Positions 9,490 through 18,035 are shown, numbered from the stretch's first letter. The stretch is DNA of 46,506 bases from Akkermansia muciniphila (GCA_943333275.1 CALQSQ010000040.1:1-46506); one strand, 5' to 3'. Notes: a model not told the origin generated them from the sequence alone. Translations and numbers: made by a program.

Positions 9490-9551
9490 ATTCAGACGTA
9501 AATCCGAGCCCTAATCTAACGCCATCCTGAAAAAGCAAATTCCTATCAGAA
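9490..9551 (-). repeat. dispersed 68-bp repeat, copy B (minus orientation, diverged)
   Basis: The first 25 bases on the minus strand (TCTGATAGGAATTTGC then TTTTTCAGG) are identical to the well-conserved copies, after which similarity fades. The conserved end points toward the DUF1501 start 34 bases downstream. Confidence 0.75.
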
Positions 9552-9584
9552 GACGATGGAGTTTACGACAAACCACAACCAATC

Positions 9585-10994
9585 ATGAATCTTCCCAAGA
9601 CTTCCCGTCGTAAATTTCTCCAAGCCGGGGGCGTCGGCCTCCTGAACCTGAGTGTCCCGGGGCTGGTGATCGGGAAGGACCAGTTCGATGCATCGGGCAA
9701 GGCGGTGTCATCGAAAAAGTGCTGCATTTTTGTGCTCCTCTGCGGCGGCCCGAGCCACATCGACACGTGGGATTTGAAGCCGGACGCGCCGTCCGAGATA
9801 CGCGGGCCTTACAAACCGATCCGCACCAAGGTGCCGGGCATGCAGATCAGCGAACTCCACCCGATGCTCGCGAAGGTCACGGACCAGTTCTGCCTCATCC
9901 GCTCGATGTCCCATCCGCGCCCGATCAACAATCACTTCGACGCGATGCACAATCTGCTGAGCGGGCAGGTGGTCGAGAGAGTGCAGGAAGGCGTGCCCGA
10001 CGAGCTGCCTTACATCGGTTCGGTGGTGGCGAAGAATCTTTCGAATGAGCGCAATCTGATCTCGAATGCGTGGCTCATCAAGTGCGTGGGGCCACCAGTC
10101 TTCTGCGCGCCGAACATCGGTTCCGGGGGGTACCTGGGATCGGCTTACTCACCGGTGTTCATCGGCTCCGCGGACAACCACCCGGCCATGCCTGACTTCA
10201 AGCTGCCGGAGATCTATAACATGGGCGATCCGGCCCGATTGAAGGATCGGCGCAAGCTGCTCGACTCCCTCGAATCCGGCCGCCTCGCGGATGACCCCAG
10301 CGTCAAGGACTGGGGTGAATTGCGTGAGCTGGCTTACGACGCGATGACGCGACCGGAAGGTCGGGCGGCCTTCGACTTGACCAAGGAGCCGGTTTCCGTC
10401 CGAGAACGCTACGGCATGCATCCCATAGGCCAGAACCTGCTCCTCGCCCGCCGCATGGTGGAGGCGGGCGTCCGTTTTGTGACCGTGAATGGATGGGTTG
10501 GCGCCGCGCCGGACGAAGAAGGAGGAGGACCGCCCAGTTCCAGTTGGGACATGCACGGTGGCAACATGGGCATGGGCAACGCGTTCGGGGGCGGTTCTTA
10601 TGGCATGAACTTTTGCCTGCCGCGGCTCGATCAGGGGCTTTCCGCGCTCCTGACCGATCTCAAGGATCGTGGGATGCTGGACGACACCCTTGTCGTCGCG
10701 ATGGGCGAGTTTGGGCGAACACCTGTGATCCTGACGAGCGGGCCTCCTGGCCGCCAGCATTGGCCCCAGTGCTTCAGCGCGATCATGGCCGGCTGCGGGA
10801 TTCGCGGCGGTGCCGTCTATGGGGAGTCCGACGCAACCGCTTCCGCACCGAAGAGCAATCCGGTGACGCCGCAGGATCTCCACGCCACGATTCTCCACGC
10901 ACTGGGCGTGCCTCTGCAGGATATGAACAGAAACACCGGGATCGTCCGCCCGCCATTCTCCACGGGCAAGCCCGTGATGGGGCTGTTTGGGTAA
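9585..10994 (+). CDS. Tat-exported DUF1501 protein (sulfatase-like fold)
   Basis: 469 residues. A twin-arginine signal (SRRKFLQAGG, Arg8-Arg9) leads the N-terminus. The body has the DUF1501 blocks: CGGPSHIDTWDLKPDAP, RSMSHPRPINNHFDAMH, GQNLLLARRMVEAGVRFVTV, LDDTLVVAMGEFGRTP and RQHWPQCFSAIMAGCGIRGG. DUF1501 belongs to the alkaline-phosphatase/sulfatase superfamily. Many family members are paired with a DUF1549/DUF1553 cytochrome-like protein, but no such partner is present here. It converges with a second DUF1501 gene ending 65 bases away. The 5' side carries repeat copy B. Confidence 0.92.
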   Translation: MNLPKTSRRKFLQAGGVGLLNLSVPGLVIGKDQFDASGKAVSSKKCCIFVLLCGGPSHIDTWDLKPDAPSEIRGPYKPIRTKVPGMQISELHPMLAKVTDQFCLIRSMSHPRPINNHFDAMHNLLSGQVVERVQEGVPDELPYIGSVVAKNLSNERNLISNAWLIKCVGPPVFCAPNIGSGGYLGSAYSPVFIGSADNHPAMPDFKLPEIYNMGDPARLKDRRKLLDSLESGRLADDPSVKDWGELRELAYDAMTRPEGRAAFDLTKEPVSVRERYGMHPIGQNLLLARRMVEAGVRFVTVNGWVGAAPDEEGGGPPSSSWDMHGGNMGMGNAFGGGSYGMNFCLPRLDQGLSALLTDLKDRGMLDDTLVVAMGEFGRTPVILTSGPPGRQHWPQCFSAIMAGCGIRGGAVYGESDATASAPKSNPVTPQDLHATILHALGVPLQDMNRNTGIVRPPFSTGKPVMGLFG

Positions 10995-11040
10995 TCCGGG
11001 TGCCGGCCTCGTGCGGAGAACGTCCATCCTGTGCCCCGAT

Positions 11041-11055
11041 TGCGCCGTGGGCGCA
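11041..11055. terminator. stem-loop between convergent DUF1501 genes
   Basis: TGCGCC-GTG-GGCGCA gives a perfect 6-bp stem in the short gap between the two stops. The U-tract is poor on both strands, so a terminator role is only suggested by position. Confidence 0.3.
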
Positions 11056-11058
11056 GCG

Positions 11059-12372
11059 CTAAAACAATTCCTGAACAGGCGAACCCTCCGGAAGCAGGGT
11101 CACCTGACGTCCGTTGGCGTTGAAGACCGCCTTCGGGTCAAGGCCGAGGGCGTGATAGACTGTCGCGGCGAAGTCGGCGACTGATACTGGCCGCTCTACG
11201 GGGGCCGCTCCGTAATGGTCACTGGCACCGATCACCCTCCCGGTCTTAACGCCTCCCCCGCCCATCGTGAGACTGAAACAGGCTCCCCAATGGTCGCGTC
11301 CCGGTCCCTTTTTGTCCTGATTGATTTTCGGCGTGCGCCCGAATTCTCCGGCTGTAATGACCAGTGTCGTCTCTAGCATGCCCCGGTCGTCGAGATCGTT
11401 GAGAAGCGCAGAGTAACTGCTATCGTAAATTGGCAGTTGGATGTCCAGATGAGGGAAAATGCCCCAGTGGTGGTCCCAGGCATAGATCCCGGTGTCCACA
11501 TAACCCTGGACGGTCACGAACCGGACACCGGCCTCGACCAGCCGGCGCGCAAGGAGCATTCCCTGCCCGACCCGGTTGCGCCCGTAGGCATCACGAAGTT
11601 TGTCAGGTTCTTTCGAAAGATCGAAAGCTGCTTTTGCCTTGTTGGAAGTCGACAGGCTGAGCGCCTGCTCACGGAACCGATCATGGACCCGGGCAAATTC
11701 GAGCTGCTTTTCCTGATCCGCCTGAAAGCGGTCCAGCGACCGGAGCAGGCTGGTGCGATCCACCATGCGAATGGGGTCCACATTGTCCGCCGGATCGAAG
11801 GCCCCGACGGAAAAATCGGCGGCGTTAGGATCCTCTGTAAGGAGGAAAGGATCGAAGGAGCGGCCGAGATATCCGCCGTAACCGGGGGCGGAATATTCCG
11901 GATGCTTCATGTCCCCGATGTGGACAAAAGGGGGGACGGCAGCCTGCTGCTTTTGCTGCATGCTGAGCACCGCCCCGATTCCCGGTGCCTGTAGATTCCG
12001 GTCCAACGGGCTTCCGCACATGATGTCCACATCGCCTTCCCCGTGTTTGGAAGTGTTGGCATACATCGAACGAATCAGGGAAAACTTCTCGGCGCATTTG
12101 CGGAGCTTCGGCAGGTGCTCACACAAATGGAGTCCGGGAATGTTCGTCGGAGATGGAAGATATTTCCCCCGGATCTCAGCCGGCATGTCCGGCTTCATGT
12201 CATACATATCAAGGTGACTGGCTCCGCCCTGAAGGAACATGAAGATCACGCTGATCTGCTTCTTGCCGCCACTGGCGGCCTCGATCGCCAGCACATCGGA
12301 TAACGACAGACCCAGCGGGGAAACTGCGCCGACGGCCAGTCCCCCGATTTTGAAGAAGTTCCGGCGATTCAT
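11059..12372 (-). CDS. second Tat-exported DUF1501 protein
   Basis: 437 residues with Tat signal MNRRNFFKIGG (Arg3-Arg4). Blocks typical of DUF1501 are visible: FLQGGASHLDMYDMKPDMP, RSMYANTSKHGEGDVDIMCG, GQGMLLARRLVEAGVRFVTVQ, LETTLVITAGEFGRTPKIN, and a C-terminal DFAATVYHALGLDP. It is clearly a paralogue of the gene at 9585-10994 but not a recent duplicate, since the two differ throughout. Its 5' end abuts, antisense, the riboswitch-like segment beginning about 12370. Confidence 0.92.
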   Translation of the reverse strand: MNRRNFFKIGGLAVGAVSPLGLSLSDVLAIEAASGGKKQISVIFMFLQGGASHLDMYDMKPDMPAEIRGKYLPSPTNIPGLHLCEHLPKLRKCAEKFSLIRSMYANTSKHGEGDVDIMCGSPLDRNLQAPGIGAVLSMQQKQQAAVPPFVHIGDMKHPEYSAPGYGGYLGRSFDPFLLTEDPNAADFSVGAFDPADNVDPIRMVDRTSLLRSLDRFQADQEKQLEFARVHDRFREQALSLSTSNKAKAAFDLSKEPDKLRDAYGRNRVGQGMLLARRLVEAGVRFVTVQGYVDTGIYAWDHHWGIFPHLDIQLPIYDSSYSALLNDLDDRGMLETTLVITAGEFGRTPKINQDKKGPGRDHWGACFSLTMGGGGVKTGRVIGASDHYGAAPVERPVSVADFAATVYHALGLDPKAVFNANGRQVTLLPEGSPVQELF

Positions 12373-12510
12373 CTTGGTGCGTTTGCGGGGAAAATGTTAT
12401 TCCGTGAGACGGCACCGGCCGACACCGGGTTCGATCCGCCACTGTGGGGCGGTCGGGAATCCGGGCGAGAGCGGCTGAAAGCCCATGCTGGCGCATGGCG
12501 AAGGAATAGA
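12370..12510 (+). ncRNA. possible cobalamin-riboswitch-like RNA, orphan
   Basis: On the plus strand the order GGTGCG ... GGGGAA ... ATTCCGTGAGACGG ... ATCCGCCACTGTGG ... GAAAGCCCATGC-TGGC-GCATGGCGAAGG resembles the cobalamin element, whose landmarks are a GGGAA-containing 5' part, the CGC(C/A)ACTGT box and the closing AGCC...GGGAAGG part. The region between the 5' half and the ACTGT box departs from the consensus. No plus-strand gene follows for over 600 bases, and the divergent DUF1501 gene lies on the other strand, so the target is unclear. It may be a relic. Confidence 0.4.
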
Positions 12511-12661
12511 TAGGTGCTCTCCCGCGGCTCCCGGCGGTGGATTCCCGCGACCGGGAACGGATTGGCGCATGATTCGGGAGTAACGTTCACTGGCCGCAAG
12601 TATACCGGCTCCGCTTCGCAGGGACAAGGTTTAATATGCCCGGTTTTAGGGGCGGGGAGTC

Positions 12662-12919
12662 TTAAGTTTTTTTTGGACGTCCCCGTTTGTCATGGGGTGT
12701 CTTGCCGGCGTTGGTCATCTCCAGGTCTGGCATCAGATGGCGCAGGCCGGTGGCTTCGGCGGCGTAAATGTAGAGAGTCACGGCGTCACGGACTACCCAC
12801 GACACAGGTCGGCCCACGGTTTCGGCAAATGTCCCCAGGCGGGCGCGTTCGGCTTCAGGGATGTTCAAGAATAAAGGATGGCGGCTTTTGGCGGGGGCCT
12901 TGGGCTTGGGCGGTTTCAT
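12662..12919 (-). CDS. small basic protein, ribbon-helix-helix-like, function unknown
   Basis: 85 residues. It has a basic N-terminus (MKPPKPKAPAKSRHP), then LFLNIPEAERARLGTFAETVGRPVSWVVRDAV, written here in two parts: LFLNIPEAERARLG and RPVSWVVRDAVTLYIYAAE. A strand followed by two helices suggests a CopG/Arc-type DNA-binding fold. It ends in a basic tail KRGRPKKT that could be an AT-hook-like motif. No partner toxin is evident. Confidence 0.55.
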   Translation of the reverse strand: MKPPKPKAPAKSRHPLFLNIPEAERARLGTFAETVGRPVSWVVRDAVTLYIYAAEATGLRHLMPDLEMTNAGKTPHDKRGRPKKT

Positions 12920-13106
12920 AGGAGGGCAGAAAGTTGGCAGGCCAGCCCCGCAGCTCGGCGGGTGGTCTTGTCCTGTTCATCAACGGGCACCTCCCCGGCG
13001 GCGGCGGTGTGGCGTCCAGGGCAAGGCGCAGGCGGTCCACCAGGGCGATCACCTCGGCTGCCAGGGCGGCGTTAGGATCTCGGGATGCGTCCAGAGCGGG
13101 TTCCAT
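12855..13106 (-). CDS. possible small ORF upstream of the RHH-like gene
   Basis: 83 residues; overlaps the next gene by 65 bases. The first 37 residues form a plausible helix (ALAAEVIALVDRLRLALDA), and the rest coincides with the next gene in another frame, so the true end may be earlier. Weakly supported. Confidence 0.3.
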   Translation of the reverse strand: MEPALDASRDPNAALAAEVIALVDRLRLALDATPPPPGRCPLMNRTRPPAELRGWPANFLPSYETAQAQGPRQKPPSFILEHP

Positions 13107-13501
13107 GCGGGTCGGGATGTGGGTCGGCGGACTCCCAGTATTTTTTAGCGTGCCCCCTCCGAAACTTCAGAACCTGCAAAAGGGGTAGGGTTGAACCACT
13201 GGCTGGGGGCTTTTGAAGGTGGGGGTGCGGGGAACTGCACATTCCACTGCCCCCAACTCAGAGCAACCCAGCCAACCCAGGATTATCGAGAATCTGAATC
13301 CTGCCCTCCGGCCAGCAAACCGCCAGCAACCGGACAGCCTCCACAGCCTCAGACCGCTCCCCCTCCCGCAAATGATGCCGAGCACGGGCAAGATGGAACC
13401 GCCCCGCCACCTCCCGCAACTCCAACGGGTTTCCAGTCTCGCCACCGCTTGCACGCCGGACGCGCCACCAGCGCACCGGGAGCAACCGCCCCTTGTCCGT
13501 C
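13107..13501. other. leader duplicated with the SNase gene
   Basis: From about 13262 this segment is similar, with gaps, to 4393-4540 upstream of the first SNase copy (shared blocks include CTCCCCCTCCCGCAAATG and CCGCCCCTTGTC). The copy here is about 120 bases longer. I see no supported separate gene in it. Its reverse strand has open frames in both copies, but in different registers. Confidence 0.5.
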
Positions 13502-14080
13502 ACCCTCCCAGAGCGGACAAAGCCCACGGTGGGCAATTCTGGACGCGTGGTGGGGGTGCATGATGGGGACACCCTAACCGTGCTCACCGCCGGCAACGTG
13601 CAGATCAAGGTGAGACTGGTTGAAATCGACGCGCCAGAACTCAAGCAACCGTTTGGCTAGCAATCCAAGCAAGCCCTCTCCGCTCTCGTATTCGGTAAGG
13701 ACGTGGAAATTCGCGCCACGGGGAAAGATCAGTATGGCCGGGCCCTGGGGAGAATGTTCGTGGGCCGCACCGATGTGAACCTCGCGATGGTCAAGGCCGG
13801 CATGGCTTGGAGATTCGACAAATATTCCAAGGACCGGGCATTCCAGACCGCACAGGAGGAGGCCAGGGCAGCACACCGGGGACTATGGGCAGAGCCAGCC
13901 CCTGTTGCGCCTTGGGAGTGGAGGGCAGTAAGGAAGGGGCGCATGCAAGTTACAAGTGGAACGGACCCGGCTCCGCACCGCCAGCCATCGTTTTGGAAAA
14001 AACCCACAGGGTTAAGCCGTGCGGGCTCTTTCCAAAACAATGACTGCTCACCCTCAACGTGCTACGCGTTCCACTTGTAA
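13502..14080 (+). pseudogene. second SNase-like gene, interrupted by an in-frame TAG
   Basis: A duplicate of the nuclease at 4489-4917. In the nuclease frame it reads VTLPERTKPTVG, GVHDGDTL, IKVRLVEIDAPE, KQPFG, then TAG at about 13658-13660 where the other copy has a Gln codon. It resumes QSKQALSALVFGKDVEIRATGKDQYGRALGRM and retains the C-terminal WAEPAPVAPWEWR that the first copy has lost. The open frame then runs on into an inverted-repeat element (RKGRMQVTSG...). The 3' part could still be translated from ATG 13754 or an upstream start, but would lack the catalytic Asp/Arg region. Confidence 0.8.
13950..14080. repeat. nested inverted-repeat element (MITE-like)
   Basis: The outer arms TTACAAGTGGAAC (13950-13962) and GTTCCACTTGTAA (14068-14080) are perfect 13-bp inverted repeats. 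The inner arms GTTTTGGAAA (about 13990) and TTTCCAAAAC (about 14031-14040) form a second pair. The element lies between the SNase pseudogene and the large gene at 14117 and contains no protein gene. It could fold into a long cruciform or hairpin RNA. Confidence 0.6.
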
Positions 14081-14116
14081 TTTCAACTCGCTATTGAGGG
14101 GGATGGCGAGCAGGAT

Positions 14117-17100
14117 ATGTTGATTGTGTCTCACCTAACCACCGCCCCGTCCCCGGTTTCTCCCCGCAAGGTCCTGCTCATCGGCTGGGACGCGGCGGAC
14201 TGGAAGGTCATTCACCCGCTGCTCGACGCCGGTAAATTGCCCCACCTCGCCCGCTTCCTAAAGCAGGGCGTCATGGGCAACATCGCCACCCTCCAGCCCG
14301 CGCTCAGCCCCACGCTGTGGACTTCCATCGCCACCGGCAAGCGCCCTTACAAGCACGGCATCCTCGGCTTTTCCGAGCCGGATCCCGTCACCGGCGGCAT
14401 CCGCCCCATCACCAATCTCTCCCGCCAGACCAAGGCCATCTGGAATATCCTCAACCAGGAGGGGAAAAACACCATCACCGTCGGCTGGTGGCCCTCCAAT
14501 CCCGCCGAGCCCCTCTCCAAGGGCGTGATGGTCTCCAACGACTACCAGCAAGCCCACTCCAACCACGCCTACGATCCGGAAAAGTGGCCGCTCAAGCCGG
14601 AAACCATCCACCCCGAGCGGCTGGTGCGCCACCTCAAGGACCTGCGCTTCCACCCGGCGGAGCTCACCGAGGACGACCTGCGCCCCTTCCTCCCCGGCCT
14701 CGATGGCCTGAGCCGCGAGGACCTCGACAAGGCGGAAAAAGACCCTCGCGTCCAGTCGCTCATGAAGATCATCGCGGACTGCACCAGCATTCACTCCGCC
14801 GCCACCGCCCTGATCCAAAACGAGCCGTGGGACCTGATGTGCGTTTACTACGATGCCATCGACCACTTCGGGCACGCCTTCATGAGATACCACCCGCCGC
14901 AGCGGCCGCAGGTGGATGACTGGGATTACCGCGTCTTCAACCACTGCGTGGAAATGGGCTACCTTTACCACGACGCCATGCTCGGCACCCTGCTGGACCT
15001 GGCCGGGGAGGACACCACCGTCATCCTCATGTCTGACCACGGCTTCCACCCGGACGACCTGCGCCTGAGCAATATCCCGCGAGAACCAGCCGGCCCCGCC
15101 GCCGAGCACCGCCAGTTCGGCATCTTCGCCGCCATGGGCCCCGGCCTCCGCCAGGACGAGCGCGTTTACGGCGCCAGCCTCATCGACATCTGTCCCACCC
15201 TGCTCCACCTCTTCGGCCTGCCGGTGGGTGAGGACATGGACGGCAAGGTGCTCCTCGATATTTATGAAAACCCGCCCGCCCCCGTCCAGCGCATCCCCAG
15301 CTGGGACGCGGTGCCCGGCGACCACGGGATGCACCCGCCGGACAAGCAGATTTCCGCCTCGGATTCCAAGGCCGCGCTCGAGCAGCTCGTCGCCCTCGGC
15401 TACATCGAGGAGCCGGATGCGGATCAATCCAAAGCCATCGCGCAAACCGTCCGCGAACTCGACTACAACCTCGCCCAGGCCTGGATCGACGGCGGCTACT
15501 ACGCCGAGGCCGTGACCCTCCTCGAGCGCCTCTACCAGACCTGGCCCATGGAGCACCGCTTCGGCTTCAAGCTCGCCACCTGCTACCAGAGCCAGGGCCG
15601 CCCGGCAGAGCTGCGCACGCTCGTCACCACCGTGAGCGAACGCCGTATGCAGGAAGCCAGCGGAGCCATCGCCACCCTCCAGGAGATGAAGCTGGATGAC
15701 GAAGAAGTCCAGAAGGCCGAAAAGGAACGCCTCGAGGCCATGACCGACCAGGAGAAGGCAAAATTCAGCCACGAACGCCGCGAGCTGCATGCCAAGGCCC
15801 GCCCGAACCTGTTTTCCCTGCGCTACCTGGAAGCCTACGCCGACCTGGCCGAGAAAAACTACGCGGACGCCCTCGCCAAGCTCGAAGAACTCGACAGCGA
15901 CTTCGGCGCGCGGCGCAATGCCCTCAGCCTGCGCGGCGAGCTGCTCCAGCGGCTCCAGCGTTGGGACGACTCCCGCGCCGCCTTCGCGGAGGCCCTCGCC
16001 CTGGATCCGGAAGCGCCCGGACCGCTGCTCGGCATGGCCCGCGCCGCCCTCTCCGCACGGGACTACAGCGCCGCCATCCGCCACGCCCAGGCCTCCGTGG
16101 GGCTACTCTACTTCCAGCCAAAGGGCCACTACCTCCTCGGCCTCGCCCACTACCGGCTGGGCGAGCTGGCGGCGGCCAAGGACGCGTTCCTCACCTCCGT
16201 CACCCAGGCCCCCTTGTTTGCCGCCGGCTTCCGCATGCTGGGCCAGATCGCCCGCCGGGAATTCGACGCCCACGGCCAGCACCAGCACGCGCTGCTCCTG
16301 AAATACTCGCGCCAGCGGCTCGCCGCCCTGCGGGATTCCAAATTCGCCGAACTCCAGCAGCTCACCGCCCGCCCCCTGCACGGCGGGGACGATCCGGAGA
16401 CCCGCCCCATGCCCACCCTCCAGCCCCGCCCGGAAGCCCTCGCCGACGTGGTCCCGGAGGACCTCATCACCCTCGTCTCCGGCCTGCCGCGTTCCGGCAC
16501 CTCCCTGATGATGCAGCTGCTGGAAGCCGCCGGCCTGCCCGCCTTCACGGACGGCCGCCGCCAGGCGGACGCCTCCAACGAAAAAGGCTACTACGAGCAC
16601 GACCAAGTCGCCTCCCTCCTCACCAGCCCGGACAAAAGCTGGCTCGCCGGAGCCCGCGGCCACTCCCTCAAAGTCGTCGCCCCGCTCCTCGCCGCCCTGC
16701 CTCTTCAAATTCAAAAATCAACAATCAAAATTCAAAATTCAAAAATCAACAATCCTCAATCAACAATCCTCAATCAACAATCAACAATCAACCCTCCTCA
16801 ATCCCCAATCCACGATCCCCAATCCACCATCTCCCCCCTCCACTACCGCGTGCTCTTCATGGAGCGGGACATGGAGGAAATCCTCGAGAGCCAGGACACC
16901 ATGCTGGCCCGTCTCGGCAAGCCCACCCACCCCGGCGCGGACATCGCCAAGGCCTACCGCCAGCAGGTCCACCACGCCAAGACCTGGCTCACCGGCCGGG
17001 GCATCCCGGCGCTGAGCGTCTCTTACGCGGATCTCGTGCACCGCCCGGATGAATCGCTGCCGCCGCTCGCCGCCTTCCTCGGGGTGCCGGAAAAACTCGC

Positions 17101-17170
17101 CGCCATGCACGCCGTGGTGGATCCCACCCTCCACCGCGCCCGCCGCGGCGCGGCAACTGCCACCACCTGA
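14117..17170 (+). CDS. phosphodiesterase/phosphatase-TPR-sulfotransferase fusion
   Basis: 1017 residues. Residues about 15-430 are a type I phosphodiesterase/nucleotide pyrophosphatase-like domain: LLIGWDAADWKV, SPTLWTSIATGKRPYKHGI (Thr nucleophile), VYYDAIDHFGHAF and MSDHGFHPDD supply metal ligands. Residues about 450-760 are TPR repeats (AEAVTLLERLYQTWP, AFAEALALDPEAPGPLL, ELAAAKDAFLTSV). Residues about 785-1005 are a PAPS-dependent sulfotransferase domain with P-loop SGLPRSGTSLMM and VLFMERDMEEILESQ. Residues about 862-905 are an Ile/Asn/Gln/Ser-rich insertion encoded by AATCAACAATC-type repeats between two core sulfotransferase parts, so it may disturb the fold. No signal peptide is evident. 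A role in surface glycan or lipid modification fits the neighbouring PEP-CTERM genes, but is inference. Confidence 0.85.
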   Translation: MLIVSHLTTAPSPVSPRKVLLIGWDAADWKVIHPLLDAGKLPHLARFLKQGVMGNIATLQPALSPTLWTSIATGKRPYKHGILGFSEPDPVTGGIRPITNLSRQTKAIWNILNQEGKNTITVGWWPSNPAEPLSKGVMVSNDYQQAHSNHAYDPEKWPLKPETIHPERLVRHLKDLRFHPAELTEDDLRPFLPGLDGLSREDLDKAEKDPRVQSLMKIIADCTSIHSAATALIQNEPWDLMCVYYDAIDHFGHAFMRYHPPQRPQVDDWDYRVFNHCVEMGYLYHDAMLGTLLDLAGEDTTVILMSDHGFHPDDLRLSNIPREPAGPAAEHRQFGIFAAMGPGLRQDERVYGASLIDICPTLLHLFGLPVGEDMDGKVLLDIYENPPAPVQRIPSWDAVPGDHGMHPPDKQISASDSKAALEQLVALGYIEEPDADQSKAIAQTVRELDYNLAQAWIDGGYYAEAVTLLERLYQTWPMEHRFGFKLATCYQSQGRPAELRTLVTTVSERRMQEASGAIATLQEMKLDDEEVQKAEKERLEAMTDQEKAKFSHERRELHAKARPNLFSLRYLEAYADLAEKNYADALAKLEELDSDFGARRNALSLRGELLQRLQRWDDSRAAFAEALALDPEAPGPLLGMARAALSARDYSAAIRHAQASVGLLYFQPKGHYLLGLAHYRLGELAAAKDAFLTSVTQAPLFAAGFRMLGQIARREFDAHGQHQHALLLKYSRQRLAALRDSKFAELQQLTARPLHGGDDPETRPMPTLQPRPEALADVVPEDLITLVSGLPRSGTSLMMQLLEAAGLPAFTDGRRQADASNEKGYYEHDQVASLLTSPDKSWLAGARGHSLKVVAPLLAALPLQIQKSTIKIQNSKINNPQSTILNQQSTINPPQSPIHDPQSTISPLHYRVLFMERDMEEILESQDTMLARLGKPTHPGADIAKAYRQQVHHAKTWLTGRGIPALSVSYADLVHRPDESLPPLAAFLGVPEKLAAMHAVVDPTLHRARRGAATATT
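16700..16830. repeat. AATCAACAATC-type low-complexity repeat inside a CDS
   Basis: An A/C/T-only tract of short units such as TTCAAAATTCAAAA, ATCAACAATC and CTCAATC lies in the GC-rich sulfotransferase coding region. The reading frame is kept open for about 43 codons. The same type of tract, reverse-complemented, lies at 46342-46382 inside the IS91-like transposase frame. Confidence 0.85.
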
Positions 17171-17179
17171 CCCACCAAC
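17104..17179 (+). repeat. sulfotransferase gene 3' end, copy 1 of a direct repeat
   Basis: Encodes the terminal MHAVVDPTLHRARR and the stop. The block 17111-17146 (36 bp) is identical to 18042-18077. Similarity continues past the stop (CACC.CCTGACCCACCA). Confidence 0.85.
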
Positions 17180-17190
17180 CCCTCTCTCCA

Positions 17191-17207
17191 CCCGCGATGT
17201 TCGCGGG
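17191..17207 (+). promoter_or_regulatory. 5' leader hairpin before the first PEP-CTERM gene
   Basis: CCCGCGA-TGT-TCGCGGG, a perfect 7-bp stem, is followed by CGGGAG and an A-rich stretch to the ATG at 17241. A related leader (GCGTTCGCTGTCGGGAG then an A-rich stretch) precedes the second PEP-CTERM gene at 19275. The two genes therefore share a leader as well as a protein family. Confidence 0.45.
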
Positions 17208-17240
17208 CGGGAGTTCAACAAAACGATAGAACGAACCAAA

Positions 17241-17882
17241 ATGAATCCAATCAAAAAGAACCACGATGCCATGCTCCGCACGGGAGCGATGGCGCTGGCC
17301 GCCGCCGGGGCCTCCACCGCAGCCCACGCGGCCACCGTCCAGATTACTTTTAATAACAGCTATATCTCAACCACGTCGGGAAATCATCTCGTGACCGACT
17401 TCGGGGGAGACAATGTATCTGATGTTCGTGGGTCTGCTGTGGGTAATGCCGCTTTTGTTTCGAATGTGGGGCCTGGCGTGTTGGGGCTGGCGGCGGGGCA
17501 TACGAGTCCAGGCCTTGGGAGTGGCGATGGATCTGTGTGGCTAGATGGTGGCTCGCGTGTGTTTGTGCCCGGGGGCGTAGCAATGTCGTCGGGGGTTGTG
17601 GCCTTCACCCTGGTCGATGCGTTGGTCCGTGGTGGCGCGCCAACCGCTGGGTGGTTGGACATGACAGCGACGGGGCGACCTGGTGGAGAGTTCGGACGGG
17701 TGGATGTCCACCGGTTTGTGTTTGACGATACCACGGGGCTCGCCCCGGGGGGTGTGTCCCATGCGGACGCCGCTTATCCGGAATACGTGGCGGGTGCCGT
17801 GCCCGAACCATCGGGTCTGGGCCTGCTCGCGCTCGGGGCCGGCGGCCTGCTCGCCCGCCGCCGCAGAGCCATGGCGGCGTAG
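17241..17882 (+). CDS. PEP-CTERM exported protein 1, RT-associated
   Basis: 213 residues. The N-terminal signal is MLRTGAMALAAAGASTAAHA, and the C-terminus ends VPEPSGLGLLALGA then GGLLARRRR: a VPEP motif, hydrophobic stretch and Arg cluster recognised by the exosortase/PEP-CTERM sorting system. The mature core (TVQITFNNSYIST, GNHLVTDFGGD, GGAPTAGWLDM, GEFGRVDVHRFVFDD) is a predicted beta-sandwich shared with the paralogue at 19275-19913. Identity is high at both ends and low in the centre (about residues 55-120). I start at ATG 17241 because the open frame upstream only covers the preceding gene's end. Function unknown. Confidence 0.85.
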   Translation: MNPIKKNHDAMLRTGAMALAAAGASTAAHAATVQITFNNSYISTTSGNHLVTDFGGDNVSDVRGSAVGNAAFVSNVGPGVLGLAAGHTSPGLGSGDGSVWLDGGSRVFVPGGVAMSSGVVAFTLVDALVRGGAPTAGWLDMTATGRPGGEFGRVDVHRFVFDDTTGLAPGGVSHADAAYPEYVAGAVPEPSGLGLLALGAGGLLARRRRAMAA

Positions 17883-18035
17883 ACGTTCTGGCACCAAACT
17901 CACACTGGACGAGTCGGTCCTCCCCATTGCCGCCTTGTCCTCTCCTGCATGCGCCCGAAGAGGTGTCTGGTGAGGCCCTGCCCCTTAAAGATCCGCTCCG
18001 GTTGAAGCGCAACGCTAATGACCACGGCATTTTGC

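Noticed and set aside
4489..14080. Reading TGA as Trp (altered genetic code) in the first nuclease copy
   Set aside because: Other genes in the window use TGA as a stop and TGG for Trp, and the second copy is broken by TAG, so ordinary decay is simpler.
14258..16084. 608-residue open frame antisense to the phosphodiesterase-TPR gene
   Set aside because: Composition follows from the GC-rich third codon positions of the opposite strand; the plus-strand protein has clear domains and catalytic motifs.
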